From: Sphingobium sp. 66-54
Lineage (GTDB): Bacteria > Pseudomonadota > Alphaproteobacteria > Sphingomonadales > Sphingomonadaceae
DNA length: 49,633 bases
NCBI GenBank assembly: GCA_001899715.1
Contig: MKWI01000026.1
Location: 1-49,633, forward strand
Direction: 5' to 3'
Positions within the stretch are counted from its first letter, which is position 1; the number at the start of each line of letters is the position of its first letter. The notes beneath the pieces are model-generated. The model was not told where the DNA came from, did not search any database, and saw nothing but the letters and a program-made list of their open reading frames with translations. The position numbers and the translations under genes are program-made. This document shows positions 36,361 through 44,817 of the stretch, piece by piece.

Positions 36361-37013
36361 GCGGATGTGCTTCCGGTGCCGGCCAGACCGCCGGTGCTCT
36401 CCGCACCATCGTCTTCGGCTATGTCGTAGGCCGACGCGTTGAGGTGCAGCGTCACGTCCTGCTCCCATGCCAGCGGCGTATGCGAGGCAGAGAGGACGAT
36501 GCCGCCCCGCGCCTGATGGCGTTCGACGATAGCGCCCAGCGTCGCCGCGGCTTGCGCGTCGAGGCCGTTGGCTGGCTCGTCGAGCAGCCAGATCGGTGCG
36601 CCGCCGGCGAGAGTGCGGGCGAGCGCGGCGCGTTTGCGCTGGCCGGTGGAGAGCATTCGCACCGGAATTTCGGCCAGATGGGTGATGCCGAGATCCTCCA
36701 GTGCGGCGTCGATGGCATGCGGCGGCGCCTCATCCATACGCGCCCAGAAGGCGAGGGCGGCGCGCACCGTGCGCTCCCGGTCGAGCGCGTCCAGTTCATC
36801 GGTCAGTGCCACCGTGCCCTCGCGCCGCACCGTCCCGGCATAGGGCCGGAGCAGCCCTGCGACGATTCGCAGCAGGCTCGACTTGCCCACGCCATTCGGT
36901 CCGGCGATCTGCGCGCAGCCGCCCGCCGCGAGATCGAGGTCCAGCCCGGTAAACAGCAGCCGCCCGCCACGCAGACAGGCGATCCCCTGGAGCGAAAGCG
37001 TGGCCACCGTCAC
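36357..37013 (-). CDS. ccmA: Heme ABC exporter ATP-binding protein CcmA
   Basis: The 218-residue ATPase has Walker A GPNGVGKS (38-45), the ABC signature LSTGQRKRAALAR (from 121) and Walker B IWLLDEPANGLD (Asp145-Glu146). With CcmB it powers cytochrome c maturation at the inner membrane. The ABC signature reads LSTGQ instead of LSSGQ. The C-terminal ~20 residues (ESTGGLAGTGSTSA) are low complexity. Confidence 0.95.
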   Translation of the reverse strand: MTVATLSLQGIACLRGGRLLFTGLDLDLAAGGCAQIAGPNGVGKSSLLRIVAGLLRPYAGTVRREGTVALTDELDALDRERTVRAALAFWARMDEAPPHAIDAALEDLGITHLAEIPVRMLSTGQRKRAALARTLAGGAPIWLLDEPANGLDAQAAATLGAIVERHQARGGIVLSASHTPLAWEQDVTLHLNASAYDIAEDDGAESTGGLAGTGSTSA

Positions 37014-37070
37014 GGCTTGACCCGCACCGCAGCATGAGTGGACATTGGCACGCTCACCAAGGAGACCAGC

Positions 37071-37376
37071 ATGCCTCGCATTGCCCGATTAACCGACGAG
37101 GAGCGCATCGTCGCGCTGGCTGCGCTGCCGCATTGGCGGCTTGCCGACGATGGCAGCGGCATCAGCCGTAGCCTCAAGTTCAGTGACTTCGTGGAGGCGT
37201 TCGGCTTCATGAGCCGGGTTGCTTTGCTCGCCGAGCGGGCGGACCACCACCCGGAATGGTCGAACGTATATAACCGCGTCGATATCCGCCTCACCACCCA
37301 CGATGCCGGTGGACTCAGCGCGCGAGACATTGCGCTGGCGCGAGCGATCGACGCGCTGATTGCCCGGGCGGACTGA
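37071..37376 (+). CDS. phhB: 4a-hydroxytetrahydrobiopterin dehydratase
   Basis: The 101-residue protein recycles the pterin cofactor of aromatic amino acid hydroxylases. The active-site block is [20 protein letters not shown] (59-78), with the conserved His59, His60 and His77. AAGG upstream of ATG 37071 (AAGGAGACCAGC) is a clear ribosome binding site, so I reject the open extension to 37038. Family members can also act as DCoH-type regulators. Confidence 0.95.
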   Translation: MPRIARLTDEERIVALAALPHWRLADDGSGISRSLKFSDFVEAFGFMSRVALLAERADHHPEWSNVYNRVDIRLTTHDAGGLSARDIALARAIDALIARAD

Positions 37377-37401
37377 TCGCGGGGAGGGGGCGGAACGGCG
37401 G

Positions 37402-38028
37402 TCACAGCACCTTGGTGTTGTAATGGTGCCAGGCCATCAGTGCCATCGCGCCGCGGTGCGGCCGCCAGGCTTCGGCGATGGCGCGGGTCTCGCGCTCGCT
37501 TGGCCGCTCGGGCAGACCGACGATTTGCCCCACTGCGATCTGGATGGCGAGGTCGCCTGCCGGCCAGATGTCGTTCCGCGCCTCGGCGAACAGAAGGTAG
37601 ATCTCCGCCGACCAGCGGCCGATCCCCTTGATGCGCGTGAGCAGGGCGATGGCCTCCTCATCGTCCTCCGGTAGCTTGTGGAAGTCGATCTCGCCGCTGG
37701 TGACAAGCTCGGCGAGGCTGCGCGCATAGCCCTGTTTCTGTCGCGAGAGGCCGCAGGCGCGTAGGGCGTCGGCATCGCTGGCGAGTAGCGCCTCGGGCGG
37801 GCAGCCCGTGCCCAGCGCGGTCTCCAGCCTGGCCCACACGGCGGCAGCAGCAGCCACGCTTACCTGCTGGCCCACGATAGTGCGAAATAATGTCACATAG
37901 CCGCGCTCGCGCAGGCGAGGCGGCGGGTAGCCGAGCCTGTCGAGCAGCGCTGCAATGATGGGATCGTGCGCTGCAAGCGTGTCCAGCGATGCGTGCAGCG
38001 CCGTTTTGTCGAGCATGTCTGCCCCCAT
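37402..38028 (-). CDS. alkA: DNA-3-methyladenine glycosylase II (AlkA-like)
   Basis: The 208-residue HhH-GPD glycosylase removes alkylated purines. LTRIKGIGRWSAEIYLLFA (130-148) is the helix-hairpin-helix and Asp159 in WPAGDLAIQ is the catalytic residue. VGQQVSVAAA is typical of the family. It lacks the N-terminal extension of E. coli AlkA. Starts at 38028 (MGADMLDKT) or 38016 (MLDKT) are both possible. It is convergent with phhB and divergent from the ferredoxin gene. Confidence 0.92.
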   Translation of the reverse strand: MGADMLDKTALHASLDTLAAHDPIIAALLDRLGYPPPRLRERGYVTLFRTIVGQQVSVAAAAAVWARLETALGTGCPPEALLASDADALRACGLSRQKQGYARSLAELVTSGEIDFHKLPEDDEEAIALLTRIKGIGRWSAEIYLLFAEARNDIWPAGDLAIQIAVGQIVGLPERPSERETRAIAEAWRPHRGAMALMAWHHYNTKVL

Positions 38029-38109
38029 GCGGATCGGCCGGTGTCGGCCGCCTTGATTTCTGCCTGTCTGCCCCTCATAGCGGCGCGATCCACCGTTGGG
38101 AGATAAAAA

Positions 38110-38427
38110 ATGCCGCATTTGACGGTTGTGCAAAGGGATGGGACGCGAAAGGAATTTGATGCGCCGAACGGCCATTCGGTCATGGAGGCGATTCGGGAGC
38201 AGGGCATCGACGAGTTGCTGGCGATCTGCGGTGGCTGCTGCTCGTGCGCGACCTGCCATGTCTATGTGGACGATGCGTTTTTCGACAAGCTGCCGGGCAT
38301 AAAGGGCGACGAGGACGACCTGCTCGACAGTTCCGACCATCGCCAGCGGACCAGCCGGCTCTCCTGCCAGATCCCGATCGGCCCGGAGCTGGACGGCTTG
38401 ATCGTCACCATCGCGCCTGAGGATTAA
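38110..38427 (+). CDS. 2Fe-2S ferredoxin, adrenodoxin type
   Basis: The 105-residue protein has the cluster ligands Cys40, Cys46, Cys49 and Cys86 in adrenodoxin spacing ([10 protein letters not shown], with extra Cys43 and Cys44). The acidic region DEDDLLDSS is the partner-docking helix. [14 protein letters not shown] holds the fourth ligand. It resembles the electron donors of cytochrome P450 or other oxygenases, and no partner is encoded nearby. Confidence 0.9.
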   Translation: MPHLTVVQRDGTRKEFDAPNGHSVMEAIREQGIDELLAICGGCCSCATCHVYVDDAFFDKLPGIKGDEDDLLDSSDHRQRTSRLSCQIPIGPELDGLIVTIAPED

Positions 38428-38586
38428 GGTACGAGGGTATCGCCCGGAGCGCGAAAAGGGGCGCGCTTTGCGGAGGTAGATGACCAGTCGAGCAGGCAAG
38501 GGCGGGGAGTATAGTAAGGAAGAGTTCGCCCACGCGCGCTAAGCTATTTCCTCCCGAGAGTGTCGCGCGGCCTCAATGCGGCTGCA

Positions 38587-39345
38587 TTATGGGAGCGGCT
38601 GCACGTGCAGCACCGCCATGGGCGCATCGCGCGTATCCGGCGTGACCGTCCAGACGATCCGCCGCTTCCCATCCCCGGTCGCCTCGCTACCATCCTCCTG
38701 ATTCTGGCTGATGATCTCGGCGTTGGTGGTCAGCGTGAATCGGCCGTCCAGCCTTGCGCCGGGGCTGGCCTCGTCTGCGCCGCCGATACCGCCCATGGAC
38801 GAGGCGGCATTGCTGTCGTTCGCGAAGCCCGGCGCCTTGACACGCACCCTGTCCTTGCCGCGCAACTCGATTGCGAGGAACGGAACGACTGCCTCGCCGT
38901 CCGGATTGAACGGGAAGACGAAGCTATGGTCGAGCCGCCCGCTGATCCGATAGTCGATCGCCAGCGAGCGATTGCCGATGGAACGGACCGAGCGGAAGCC
39001 ATATTCCTTGGAGAGCGTTTCGGCGAGGCGCTTGAGCCGAGTCTCCTCGTCCGCCGTATCGTCGGACGGGATCTCGCCGCTCTGGGCAGCGACCGGGCGC
39101 AGGCGTGGCTCGCTATCGTCCTCCCAGTCCTGCCTGATGCCGTCGTCGCCCGGTATATCCGTCTCGTCGTCGGAGAAATCCGGTTTGCCGGTCTTGAGCA
39201 ACTGCACCTCGCCCACATAGGTGAAGGTGAAGCTGCGGTCTGCGCCGATATCTAGCGTCGAGGCGAATTTGGTCGGGACGAGCAGGCAGCTTGCCAGCAT
39301 GAACGGCGCAGCGAACAGCGTGAGGCAGCGGATCAATCTTGCCAT
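38587..39345 (-). CDS. Putative lipoprotein, unknown function
   Basis: The 252-residue protein has a lipoprotein signal (MARLIRCLTLFAAPFMLASC) with lipobox LASC, so Cys20 is the predicted lipidation site. The mature part is rich in Asp and Glu at 60-105 and beta-strand later (SLAIDYRISGRLDHSFVFPF). No enzyme motif is visible. The C-terminal region RRIVWTVTPDTRDAPMAVLHVQ ends in short strands, like beta-sandwich envelope proteins. It is downstream of rlmB in a separate direction from the ferredoxin gene. Confidence 0.7.
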   Translation of the reverse strand: MARLIRCLTLFAAPFMLASCLLVPTKFASTLDIGADRSFTFTYVGEVQLLKTGKPDFSDDETDIPGDDGIRQDWEDDSEPRLRPVAAQSGEIPSDDTADEETRLKRLAETLSKEYGFRSVRSIGNRSLAIDYRISGRLDHSFVFPFNPDGEAVVPFLAIELRGKDRVRVKAPGFANDSNAASSMGGIGGADEASPGARLDGRFTLTTNAEIISQNQEDGSEATGDGKRRIVWTVTPDTRDAPMAVLHVQPLP

Positions 39346-39375
39346 TTCCGGTCCCCACGGGGCGGGTGGCGGCCC

Positions 39376-40128
39376 CTAGCGCGTCATGCAGGCATATAGC
39401 GCGATCGCTGCCGCGTTGGAAACGTTGAGACTTTCCATGCGCGAATTGATCGGCAGGCGGGCCAGCATGTCGCAATGGTTGATGCTATTGAGTCGGAGCC
39501 CTTCACCCTCGGCTCCCAGCACCAGCGCCACGCGAGTCGCGCCGTGCAGGGCGGTGCCGAGCGTCTCGTCGGCCTCGCCGTCGAGTGCGATGCGCCAGTA
39601 GCCGGCCTCGGCGATCTCGTCGAGTGCGCGGGCGAGGTTGACCACGCGCACCCATGGTACGCTCTCCAGCGCCCCCGCGGCGGCGCGAGCCAGCACACCG
39701 GATTCGGGTGGTGCATGCCGGTCCTGCGTGACGATGCCGAGCGCGTCGAACGCGGCGGCCGAGCGCAGGATGGCGCCGACATTATGCGGGTCCGTCACCT
39801 GATCGAGGATGAGAATAGGACGCCGCGCGGCCTCGTCGCCCGTGCCTTCCTCCAGCAGGTCGCCCAGCCAGAGGTCGTCCAGCGCCTCGACCTCGGCAAC
39901 GAGGCCTTGGTGCGGTGCGTCGTTGGGCACCATCCGGCCAAGATCGGCCACGTCGGCATAGACGATCGGCAGTACAGGGGGCAGGTCGAGCGCGCCCAGC
40001 GCATCGCGCGTGCCCCAGAGCTTGCGGATGACGCGGTTGGGGTTGGCCAGCGCCGCGGTGACGGCGTGGCGGCCATACAGGCGGGGATAGCCGCCCTTGG
40101 GCTTGCCGGTGCGATGTCCTCTTTTCAT
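39376..40128 (-). CDS. rlmB: 23S rRNA (guanosine-2'-O-)-methyltransferase, SpoU/RlmB type
   Basis: The 250-residue SPOUT methyltransferase has the motifs ILDQVTDPHNVGAILRSA, LVLGAEGEGL and IPIN-like LPINSRMESLNVSNAAAIA, which form the deep trefoil knot and SAM site. RlmB methylates G2251 in the P loop of 23S rRNA in E. coli; the paralogue cannot be ruled out. I use ATG 40128 (MKRGHRTGKPKGGYPRLYGR). The open frame continues upstream to 40302 but that part is antisense to tRNA-Tyr. An in-frame Met 57 bases upstream is also possible. Confidence 0.92.
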   Translation of the reverse strand: MKRGHRTGKPKGGYPRLYGRHAVTAALANPNRVIRKLWGTRDALGALDLPPVLPIVYADVADLGRMVPNDAPHQGLVAEVEALDDLWLGDLLEEGTGDEAARRPILILDQVTDPHNVGAILRSAAAFDALGIVTQDRHAPPESGVLARAAAGALESVPWVRVVNLARALDEIAEAGYWRIALDGEADETLGTALHGATRVALVLGAEGEGLRLNSINHCDMLARLPINSRMESLNVSNAAAIALYACMTR

Positions 40129-40228
40129 GGGCGACGCTTTTCCACGCACGGCATTGACAGGCAAGGCCCCATTCGCCATTGAGCCGCCTCCGGCAGGCTT
40201 CGGCGATCCCGAAGTCCTCGTGCGCACT

Positions 40229-40314
40229 GGACAGGTGGCCGAGTGGTTAAAGGCAGCAGACTGTAAATCTGCCCGCGTGAGCGTACGATGGTTCGAATCC
40301 ATCCCTGTCCACCA
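40229..40314 (+). tRNA. tRNA-Tyr (anticodon GUA), CCA encoded
   Basis: An 86-base class II tRNA. The acceptor stem GGACAGG (40229-40235) pairs with CCTGTCC (40304-40310), with discriminator A and an encoded CCA. The anticodon stem-loop gives CUGUAAA, so GUA (40263-40265). A long variable arm (CCGCGTGAGCG-like) fits tyrosine. The T arm GGTTCGAATCC is intact. It is the probable attachment site of the integrase gene that starts 161 bases later. Confidence 0.97.
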
Positions 40315-40475
40315 CCGTCCAATCTCACGAGATATCGGGGGGGCTTATCTCTGGTCAGAGATACCGGAAAACCGGGAAAAAGTCCTATCAAGGCTTCTCA
40401 ATACATGTCATGCAAGCGCGGCATGTTTGGGGACATACACGGGGGCACTGATCCCGATTTTGGGGTCATCGGCGA
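40315..40475 (+). promoter_or_regulatory. Integrase leader with inverted repeats and short direct repeats, probable att arm region
   Basis: The 161 bases between tRNA-Tyr and the integrase ATG contain no gene. A perfect inverted repeat ATCTCT-GGTC-AGAGAT lies at 40347-40362. Further down are TTTGGGGACATACACGGGGG and ATTTTGGGGTCAT, which look like repeats of a GGGGACA-type motif often seen before P4-type integrases. They may be integrase arm-type or excisionase sites; that is inference. Confidence 0.5.
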
Positions 40476-41729
40476 ATGCTGACGGATCTCGCCTGCAGAA
40501 AGGCGGCGCCAGCGGCCGAGGACTATCGTCTGGCGGATGGTCTCGGGCTCTATCTGCTTGTCATGCCCAGCGGTCATCGATCGTGGCGGATGGGCTATTG
40601 GTTCGCGGGGAAAAAGAAGCGCATCGTATTGGGCGCGTATCCCGAAATGGGCCTGCAGGCGGCGCGCGAGGCGCGGGACGCGGTGCGGGCGCAGGTCGCT
40701 GCGGGGGTCGATCCGGCGGTGGCACGCAAGCAGGCCAAAGCGCGCAAGCTGCTGGAGGTGCAGGCGACTTTTCGCGTGATCGGAGATGCCTGGCTCGGGG
40801 AGCGCCGGGCGGCGTGGAGCGGCTCCTACGCGAGCACGGTCGAGCGCATGCTGAAAAACCACCTCTATCCGGCCTGGGGCTCGGTGCCGATAACCGCCAT
40901 CACCAAGCCGATGGTCGCGGAGCGGCTGAGAGCGATCGAGGCGACGGGCGCGATCGAAACGGCGCATCGGGCGCGCCAGAAGGTCCGGGAGATCTTCGAC
41001 TATGCGGAGGCGCTGGGATACGATCTACGCAATCCGAGTCGCGTCGAGGCGGCGCTGAAGCCGGTTGTCCAGAAGCAGCGACCGTCGATCACGAACTTGC
41101 AGCAGCTCCGCGCCATGTTGTGGGCGATCGAGAAGGCGCCGGCGCATCCGGTAACACGCCTGGCGTCACGCTTCATCGCGCTGACGGCCGTTCGGCCGGG
41201 CGTCGCGCAAACGCTGACCTGGACGGAGATCGACGCGGTGTCGGCAATGGACCCGATCTGGACCATCCCGGCCGAGCGGATGAAGCTCTCCCAGGAGCGC
41301 AAGCAGATGCCGGCGTTCGATCACCTTGTTCCGCTCGCGCATCAGACAATCGAAATTCTGGATTGCCTCAGGGTGCTGACTGGTCATACGCCGTATGTAT
41401 TTCCGAGCGTGCGCTCCGCTCGCCGGCCGATCAGCGATTCGACGGTGTCGAAGTTGTATCGAGACAATGGCTATCGGGGCCTGCATGTGCCGCACGGGTG
41501 GCGGTCGAGCTTCTCCACGATCATGAACGAGCGCGCCATGCTGGCCGATCGGCCGGGCGACCGCGTGGTGATCGACGTGATGCTCGCCCACGTCCAGGAA
41601 GGCGTCGAGCCGATTTACAATCGCGCGCTCTACATGCCCCGCCGGCGAGAGCTTGCGCAGGAGTGGGCCGATCTGCTGCTGGAGGGCTTGCCGTCAGCGT
41701 CACATCTGCTGACCGGCCGGCGCAAGTAA
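40476..41729 (+). CDS. P4-type tyrosine integrase, first copy
   Basis: The 417-residue recombinase has an N-terminal DUF4102-like arm-binding domain (about 1-85), a core-binding domain and the catalytic domain. Catalytic residues are Arg240 (TAVRPG), His340 and Arg343 (HGWRSSF), His372 (LAHV) and the nucleophile Tyr381 (IYNRALY). It lies directly behind tRNA-Tyr in the same direction, the usual layout for islands integrated in tRNA genes. It is 417 residues long, near the family norm. Confidence 0.94.
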   Translation: MLTDLACRKAAPAAEDYRLADGLGLYLLVMPSGHRSWRMGYWFAGKKKRIVLGAYPEMGLQAAREARDAVRAQVAAGVDPAVARKQAKARKLLEVQATFRVIGDAWLGERRAAWSGSYASTVERMLKNHLYPAWGSVPITAITKPMVAERLRAIEATGAIETAHRARQKVREIFDYAEALGYDLRNPSRVEAALKPVVQKQRPSITNLQQLRAMLWAIEKAPAHPVTRLASRFIALTAVRPGVAQTLTWTEIDAVSAMDPIWTIPAERMKLSQERKQMPAFDHLVPLAHQTIEILDCLRVLTGHTPYVFPSVRSARRPISDSTVSKLYRDNGYRGLHVPHGWRSSFSTIMNERAMLADRPGDRVVIDVMLAHVQEGVEPIYNRALYMPRRRELAQEWADLLLEGLPSASHLLTGRRK

Positions 41730-41745
41730 ATGCGGAGGCGCGGGC

Positions 41746-42456
41746 ATGACGGCCCGTGCGATCGGCGATGTCACCGCCGCTTTCGTCCAGTACCGCAACC
41801 CCGATCGCACCAATGTGCCACGGCGAAACAGCTACGACGTCGATGATCGCCGCGCGCGCGTGTTCGTGCGCATCTGCGACGGCTCGAAAGCGCAAGGGCG
41901 GGCCTGGCGGGCTGCCAAGCTGGAGACGGTCAAGGCATGGATTCATCGACAATGGATGGAGCACTATGATGGGCCGCATAAGCTCCGGCGCATCGATCGG
42001 TTCGTGCTTGAGGCTCTGCTGTCGTTCGTGAACTACGCCACCGGCGAGCTTTATCCCTGCTATAAGTCGATCGCCAGGGAGGCCGGCGTTTCCCGCGCGG
42101 CCGTGGCGCAATCTCTCCAGCGTCTTCGTTTCCATAAATTGATCGACTGGGTCCGCCGTACCGTCACGGCCGACACAGCCGGGGAAATGGGGCCCCAGCG
42201 GGAGCAGACGTCCAACGCCTATCATTTCGGCTGTGAGCGTCAGATGGAGCCGCGCGCCCGCCAATATTTCCTGATGGCGCTGGCGCGAAACCTCGCCAAG
42301 CTTGGCGGCGCTGCGCGCGCAAAAGTCCGCGCCCCGGAGCCCACGCCCCCCCTCGATCCCGGCACACAAGCCGTGTTCGATCGCATGGAGGCCACCCTTC
42401 TCAAGCAAGAGAGCGCGAGTCCACAAAATGGGCTCTATCCCGGGGAAGGAATCTAA
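41746..42456 (+). CDS. Winged-helix DNA-binding protein, replication-initiator-like
   Basis: I recognise only a helix-turn-helix in this 236-residue protein. LYPCYKSIAREAGVSRAAVA (103-122) is the type used by phage and plasmid replication initiators and by GntR-like helices. The N terminus is basic and lacks a fold signature; the C-terminal 50 residues (EPTPPLDPGTQAVF and on) are disordered. It starts 16 bases after the integrase stop with GGAGGCGCGGG upstream and is likely co-transcribed with it. It may be a Rep or an excision regulator. Confidence 0.6.
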   Translation: MTARAIGDVTAAFVQYRNPDRTNVPRRNSYDVDDRRARVFVRICDGSKAQGRAWRAAKLETVKAWIHRQWMEHYDGPHKLRRIDRFVLEALLSFVNYATGELYPCYKSIAREAGVSRAAVAQSLQRLRFHKLIDWVRRTVTADTAGEMGPQREQTSNAYHFGCERQMEPRARQYFLMALARNLAKLGGAARAKVRAPEPTPPLDPGTQAVFDRMEATLLKQESASPQNGLYPGEGI

Positions 42457-42659
42457 GTGGGAAAGGACTGACTTCGTCAGGCGCTGATTAGCGGAGATCG
42501 ACCCCCAGCAAGGCCCCAGGAGGCACGCTCACCCCGCGGACGGACCGCAGGGGGCGGACCGGCTTTGGCCGGTCCGGGGGCTTCCCAGGGGGAAACCCGG
42601 CAAGATCTGTGCCGCCCGTGCGGCGGCGCGCCGTGTCGATAGGGCGCCGGGCGCCCTGG
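42457..42659. other. Hairpin-rich 203-base gap, possible origin or terminator cluster
   Basis: The gap between the winged-helix gene and the methylase holds several strong inverted repeats. CTGAC-TTC-GTCAG is at 42468-42480. The 8-pair GGACCGGC/GCCGGTCC with loop TTTG is at 42556-42575. A GCCGCC/GGCGGC stem sits at about 42611-42627 and GGGCGCCGGGCGCCC at 42642-42656. No ORF is supported. The set might be an origin, a transcription stop between convergent genes, or an RNA. Confidence 0.6.
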
Positions 42660-43463
42660 TCAGGCGAGCTTGAAGTTGCTGATGATAAGCTCGCTGGCGC
42701 GCTGCGCCTTTCCGGAGACGGTGTAGGTCGTATCGACCTCCACGATCTGGAAGGCGGCGAAGATCTCCCGTACCGCCGGGACGTCATTGATCGAGAGAAT
42801 GAATTTCCCCGCGACGCCGGCGAGCTGGACGGCGAGCCGCGCGAAATCTTCCGGCGCGAACACGCCGGCGCCATAATCCTTCTCGCTGCCCCAATAGGGC
42901 GGATCGATATAGAAGAGCGTGCCCGGCCGATCGTAGCGCGCGATGAAGGCTTCGAACGGCATCCGCTCGATTACCACGGATGCCAGGCGCTCGTGCAGGT
43001 CCTCGAGAGCCTGGCCCAGCTTGGTCACGTCGAAGCGGGCGGGCCCATGGACGTCGACACCAAAATTCCGGCCGGCGACCTTGCCGCCGAAGGTGGTGCG
43101 CTGAAGATAGAGAAACCGCGCCGCACGCTCTAGGTCGGTGAGCGTCGACGGATCCGTGCGCATGAGCCGCTCGAATCCTGCGCGCGTCGTCAACTGGAAG
43201 CGCAGCATGTCCATGAACGCGACGTAATGGCGCTGCAGGATGCGAAAGAAGGTGGTGACATTCTCGCTGATGTCGTTGATGACCTCGCACCTCGGGCGGC
43301 GTGTGCGACGAAGAAACACGCCGCCCATCCCCACAAATGGCTCGGCGTAGGCCGCATGATCGGTGGCGTCGATGATCGCGACGAGGCGGCGGGAGAGATT
43401 GCGCTTGCCGCCGATATACGGCGCAGCCGGGCGCACCGGCTTCACGAAATTTAGGGCTTCCAT
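42660..43463 (-). CDS. DNA adenine methylase, Dam/D12 class
   Basis: The 267-residue enzyme has YIGGKRNL (16-23) and the SAM motif EPFVGMGGVF (41-50) in the class-alpha order. The catalytic DPPY sits at 187-190 (YIDPPYWG). It would methylate N6 of adenine in a short recognition sequence that cannot be read from sequence. No restriction endonuclease is next to it, so it looks like a solitary phage or island methylase. Confidence 0.92.
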   Translation of the reverse strand: MEALNFVKPVRPAAPYIGGKRNLSRRLVAIIDATDHAAYAEPFVGMGGVFLRRTRRPRCEVINDISENVTTFFRILQRHYVAFMDMLRFQLTTRAGFERLMRTDPSTLTDLERAARFLYLQRTTFGGKVAGRNFGVDVHGPARFDVTKLGQALEDLHERLASVVIERMPFEAFIARYDRPGTLFYIDPPYWGSEKDYGAGVFAPEDFARLAVQLAGVAGKFILSINDVPAVREIFAAFQIVEVDTTYTVSGKAQRASELIISNFKLA

Positions 43464-43634
43464 AACGTTTGAGGGTCCAGAGGGTCCCCGCCCGTTGCGC
43501 GGGTGCGGGGCGGCCAGTGTGGCCAGCTGTGTCGTGACGAGTGTGTGCTCGTCGGCTCTCCGGGTGCCAGCCCGGATCCCCCGCCGGGCGCGCGGCGCCG
43601 GCGACGAATTCGCAAAAAATGCAAGGAGGGGCGG

Positions 43635-44804
43635 TCAGCCCATGAGCAATTCCGCCCAGCGGCGGAAAAGGTCGCGCCGTCGCGCCAGATGCTCGGCACG
43701 ATTATAGGCGGCTTCGACCTTGTTGGTCGGCACATGCGCCAGCGCCTGGTCGATCAATGCCTTGTCGCCGGGGCAGTGCTCATTGAGGATGGTCGAGAAG
43801 CTCGCGCGCCAGCCATGTGGCACATGCCGGCCGGCAGAGCCGGCGCGATCATAGAGCGCGCCGATCGCGCCCTGGCTGATCGGGAAAATCAGCGGAGAAC
43901 GGGTATGGCACCCATTCTCGCGCAGCTGCTGGAGGATCCGCACCGCCGGCGGGCTGAGCGGGATCACATGCGCATTGACTGGGTCGGCTTTGCGGGCCTT
44001 CGTGAGCTTCATGTGCTCGGCGGGGATACGCCAAAGCGGTTGCGCGCGATCGAGGCCCTCGATCTCCGCCCAGGTCGCCGCGCGCAGCGTGGCCATCCGC
44101 ACCGCGGTGAGCGCCAGGAATCGCGACGCCTTTTTCACGATCGGCGCGGCATCGACCAGCTCGGACGCTTCGAGCAGCTCGCGCGCGAGTTCGATTTCAA
44201 GGAAAGCCGGGTGGTGCTGCCGGCCGATCGGCGCCGGCGCCAGCTCGGCCGCGATCAGCGCTGCCGGGTTGGCGGTGCAGAGTTTGCGGACGAGGGCATA
44301 ACTGAAAACGGCATCGATGCGCTGGCGCACGCGGCGCGCTGTCTCGTGCGCCCCGCGCGCCTCGATAGCCCGGACGATATCGAGCACGGCAATCGCCTCG
44401 ATCGCGTCGACCGGATTTTTCCCAATGCGGGGAAACACGTCATTCTCAAGGCTGGCGATCACGTCATGCGCATGCGCTTCGGACCAACGATCGTTGCGAT
44501 CGCTGAACCATGCGCGCGCGATCTCCTCAAAGGATTTACGCGCGCCGGCGAGCTGGCCGCCCGAGGGATCGATGCCGCGGGCGAGCAGCTCGCGCGCGTC
44601 GTCGGCGCGCTCACGCGCCTCAACCAGCGCCAGATCGGGATAGCGCCCGATCGAGAGCAGTTTTTCCCGCCCGGCGAAGCGATATTTCAGGCGCCAGGCC
44701 CGCAGGCCCGCCGGCGAGACGAACAGGTGCAACCCGCGTTCATCGAATATCTTATAGGCGCGCGCCATCGGCCGCGCGGCCTTGACCGCTGCATTGGTGA
44801 GCAT
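43635..44804 (-). CDS. P4-type tyrosine integrase, second copy in reverse orientation
   Basis: The 389-residue protein is a paralogue of the integrase at 40476. Catalytic residues are Arg236 (TAVRMATL), His330 and Arg333 (HGWRASF), His357 (LAHV) and Tyr367 (AYNRAEH). VPHGWRxSFSTI is shared almost identically with the first copy. I use ATG 44804 (MLTNAAVKAARPMARAYK); the frame runs on to 44933 but that part has no family-like sequence. The 171 bases between it and dam (43464-43634) contain no gene. Confidence 0.92.
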   Translation of the reverse strand: MLTNAAVKAARPMARAYKIFDERGLHLFVSPAGLRAWRLKYRFAGREKLLSIGRYPDLALVEARERADDARELLARGIDPSGGQLAGARKSFEEIARAWFSDRNDRWSEAHAHDVIASLENDVFPRIGKNPVDAIEAIAVLDIVRAIEARGAHETARRVRQRIDAVFSYALVRKLCTANPAALIAAELAPAPIGRQHHPAFLEIELARELLEASELVDAAPIVKKASRFLALTAVRMATLRAATWAEIEGLDRAQPLWRIPAEHMKLTKARKADPVNAHVIPLSPPAVRILQQLRENGCHTRSPLIFPISQGAIGALYDRAGSAGRHVPHGWRASFSTILNEHCPGDKALIDQALAHVPTNKVEAAYNRAEHLARRRDLFRRWAELLMG

Positions 44805-44817
44805 GATACCTCGAAGG

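Noticed and set aside
40129..40302. N-terminal extension of rlmB beginning MDSNHRTLTRADLQS
   Set aside because: The peptide is the antisense translation of tRNA-Tyr, a common annotation artefact; rlmB similarity starts at 40128.
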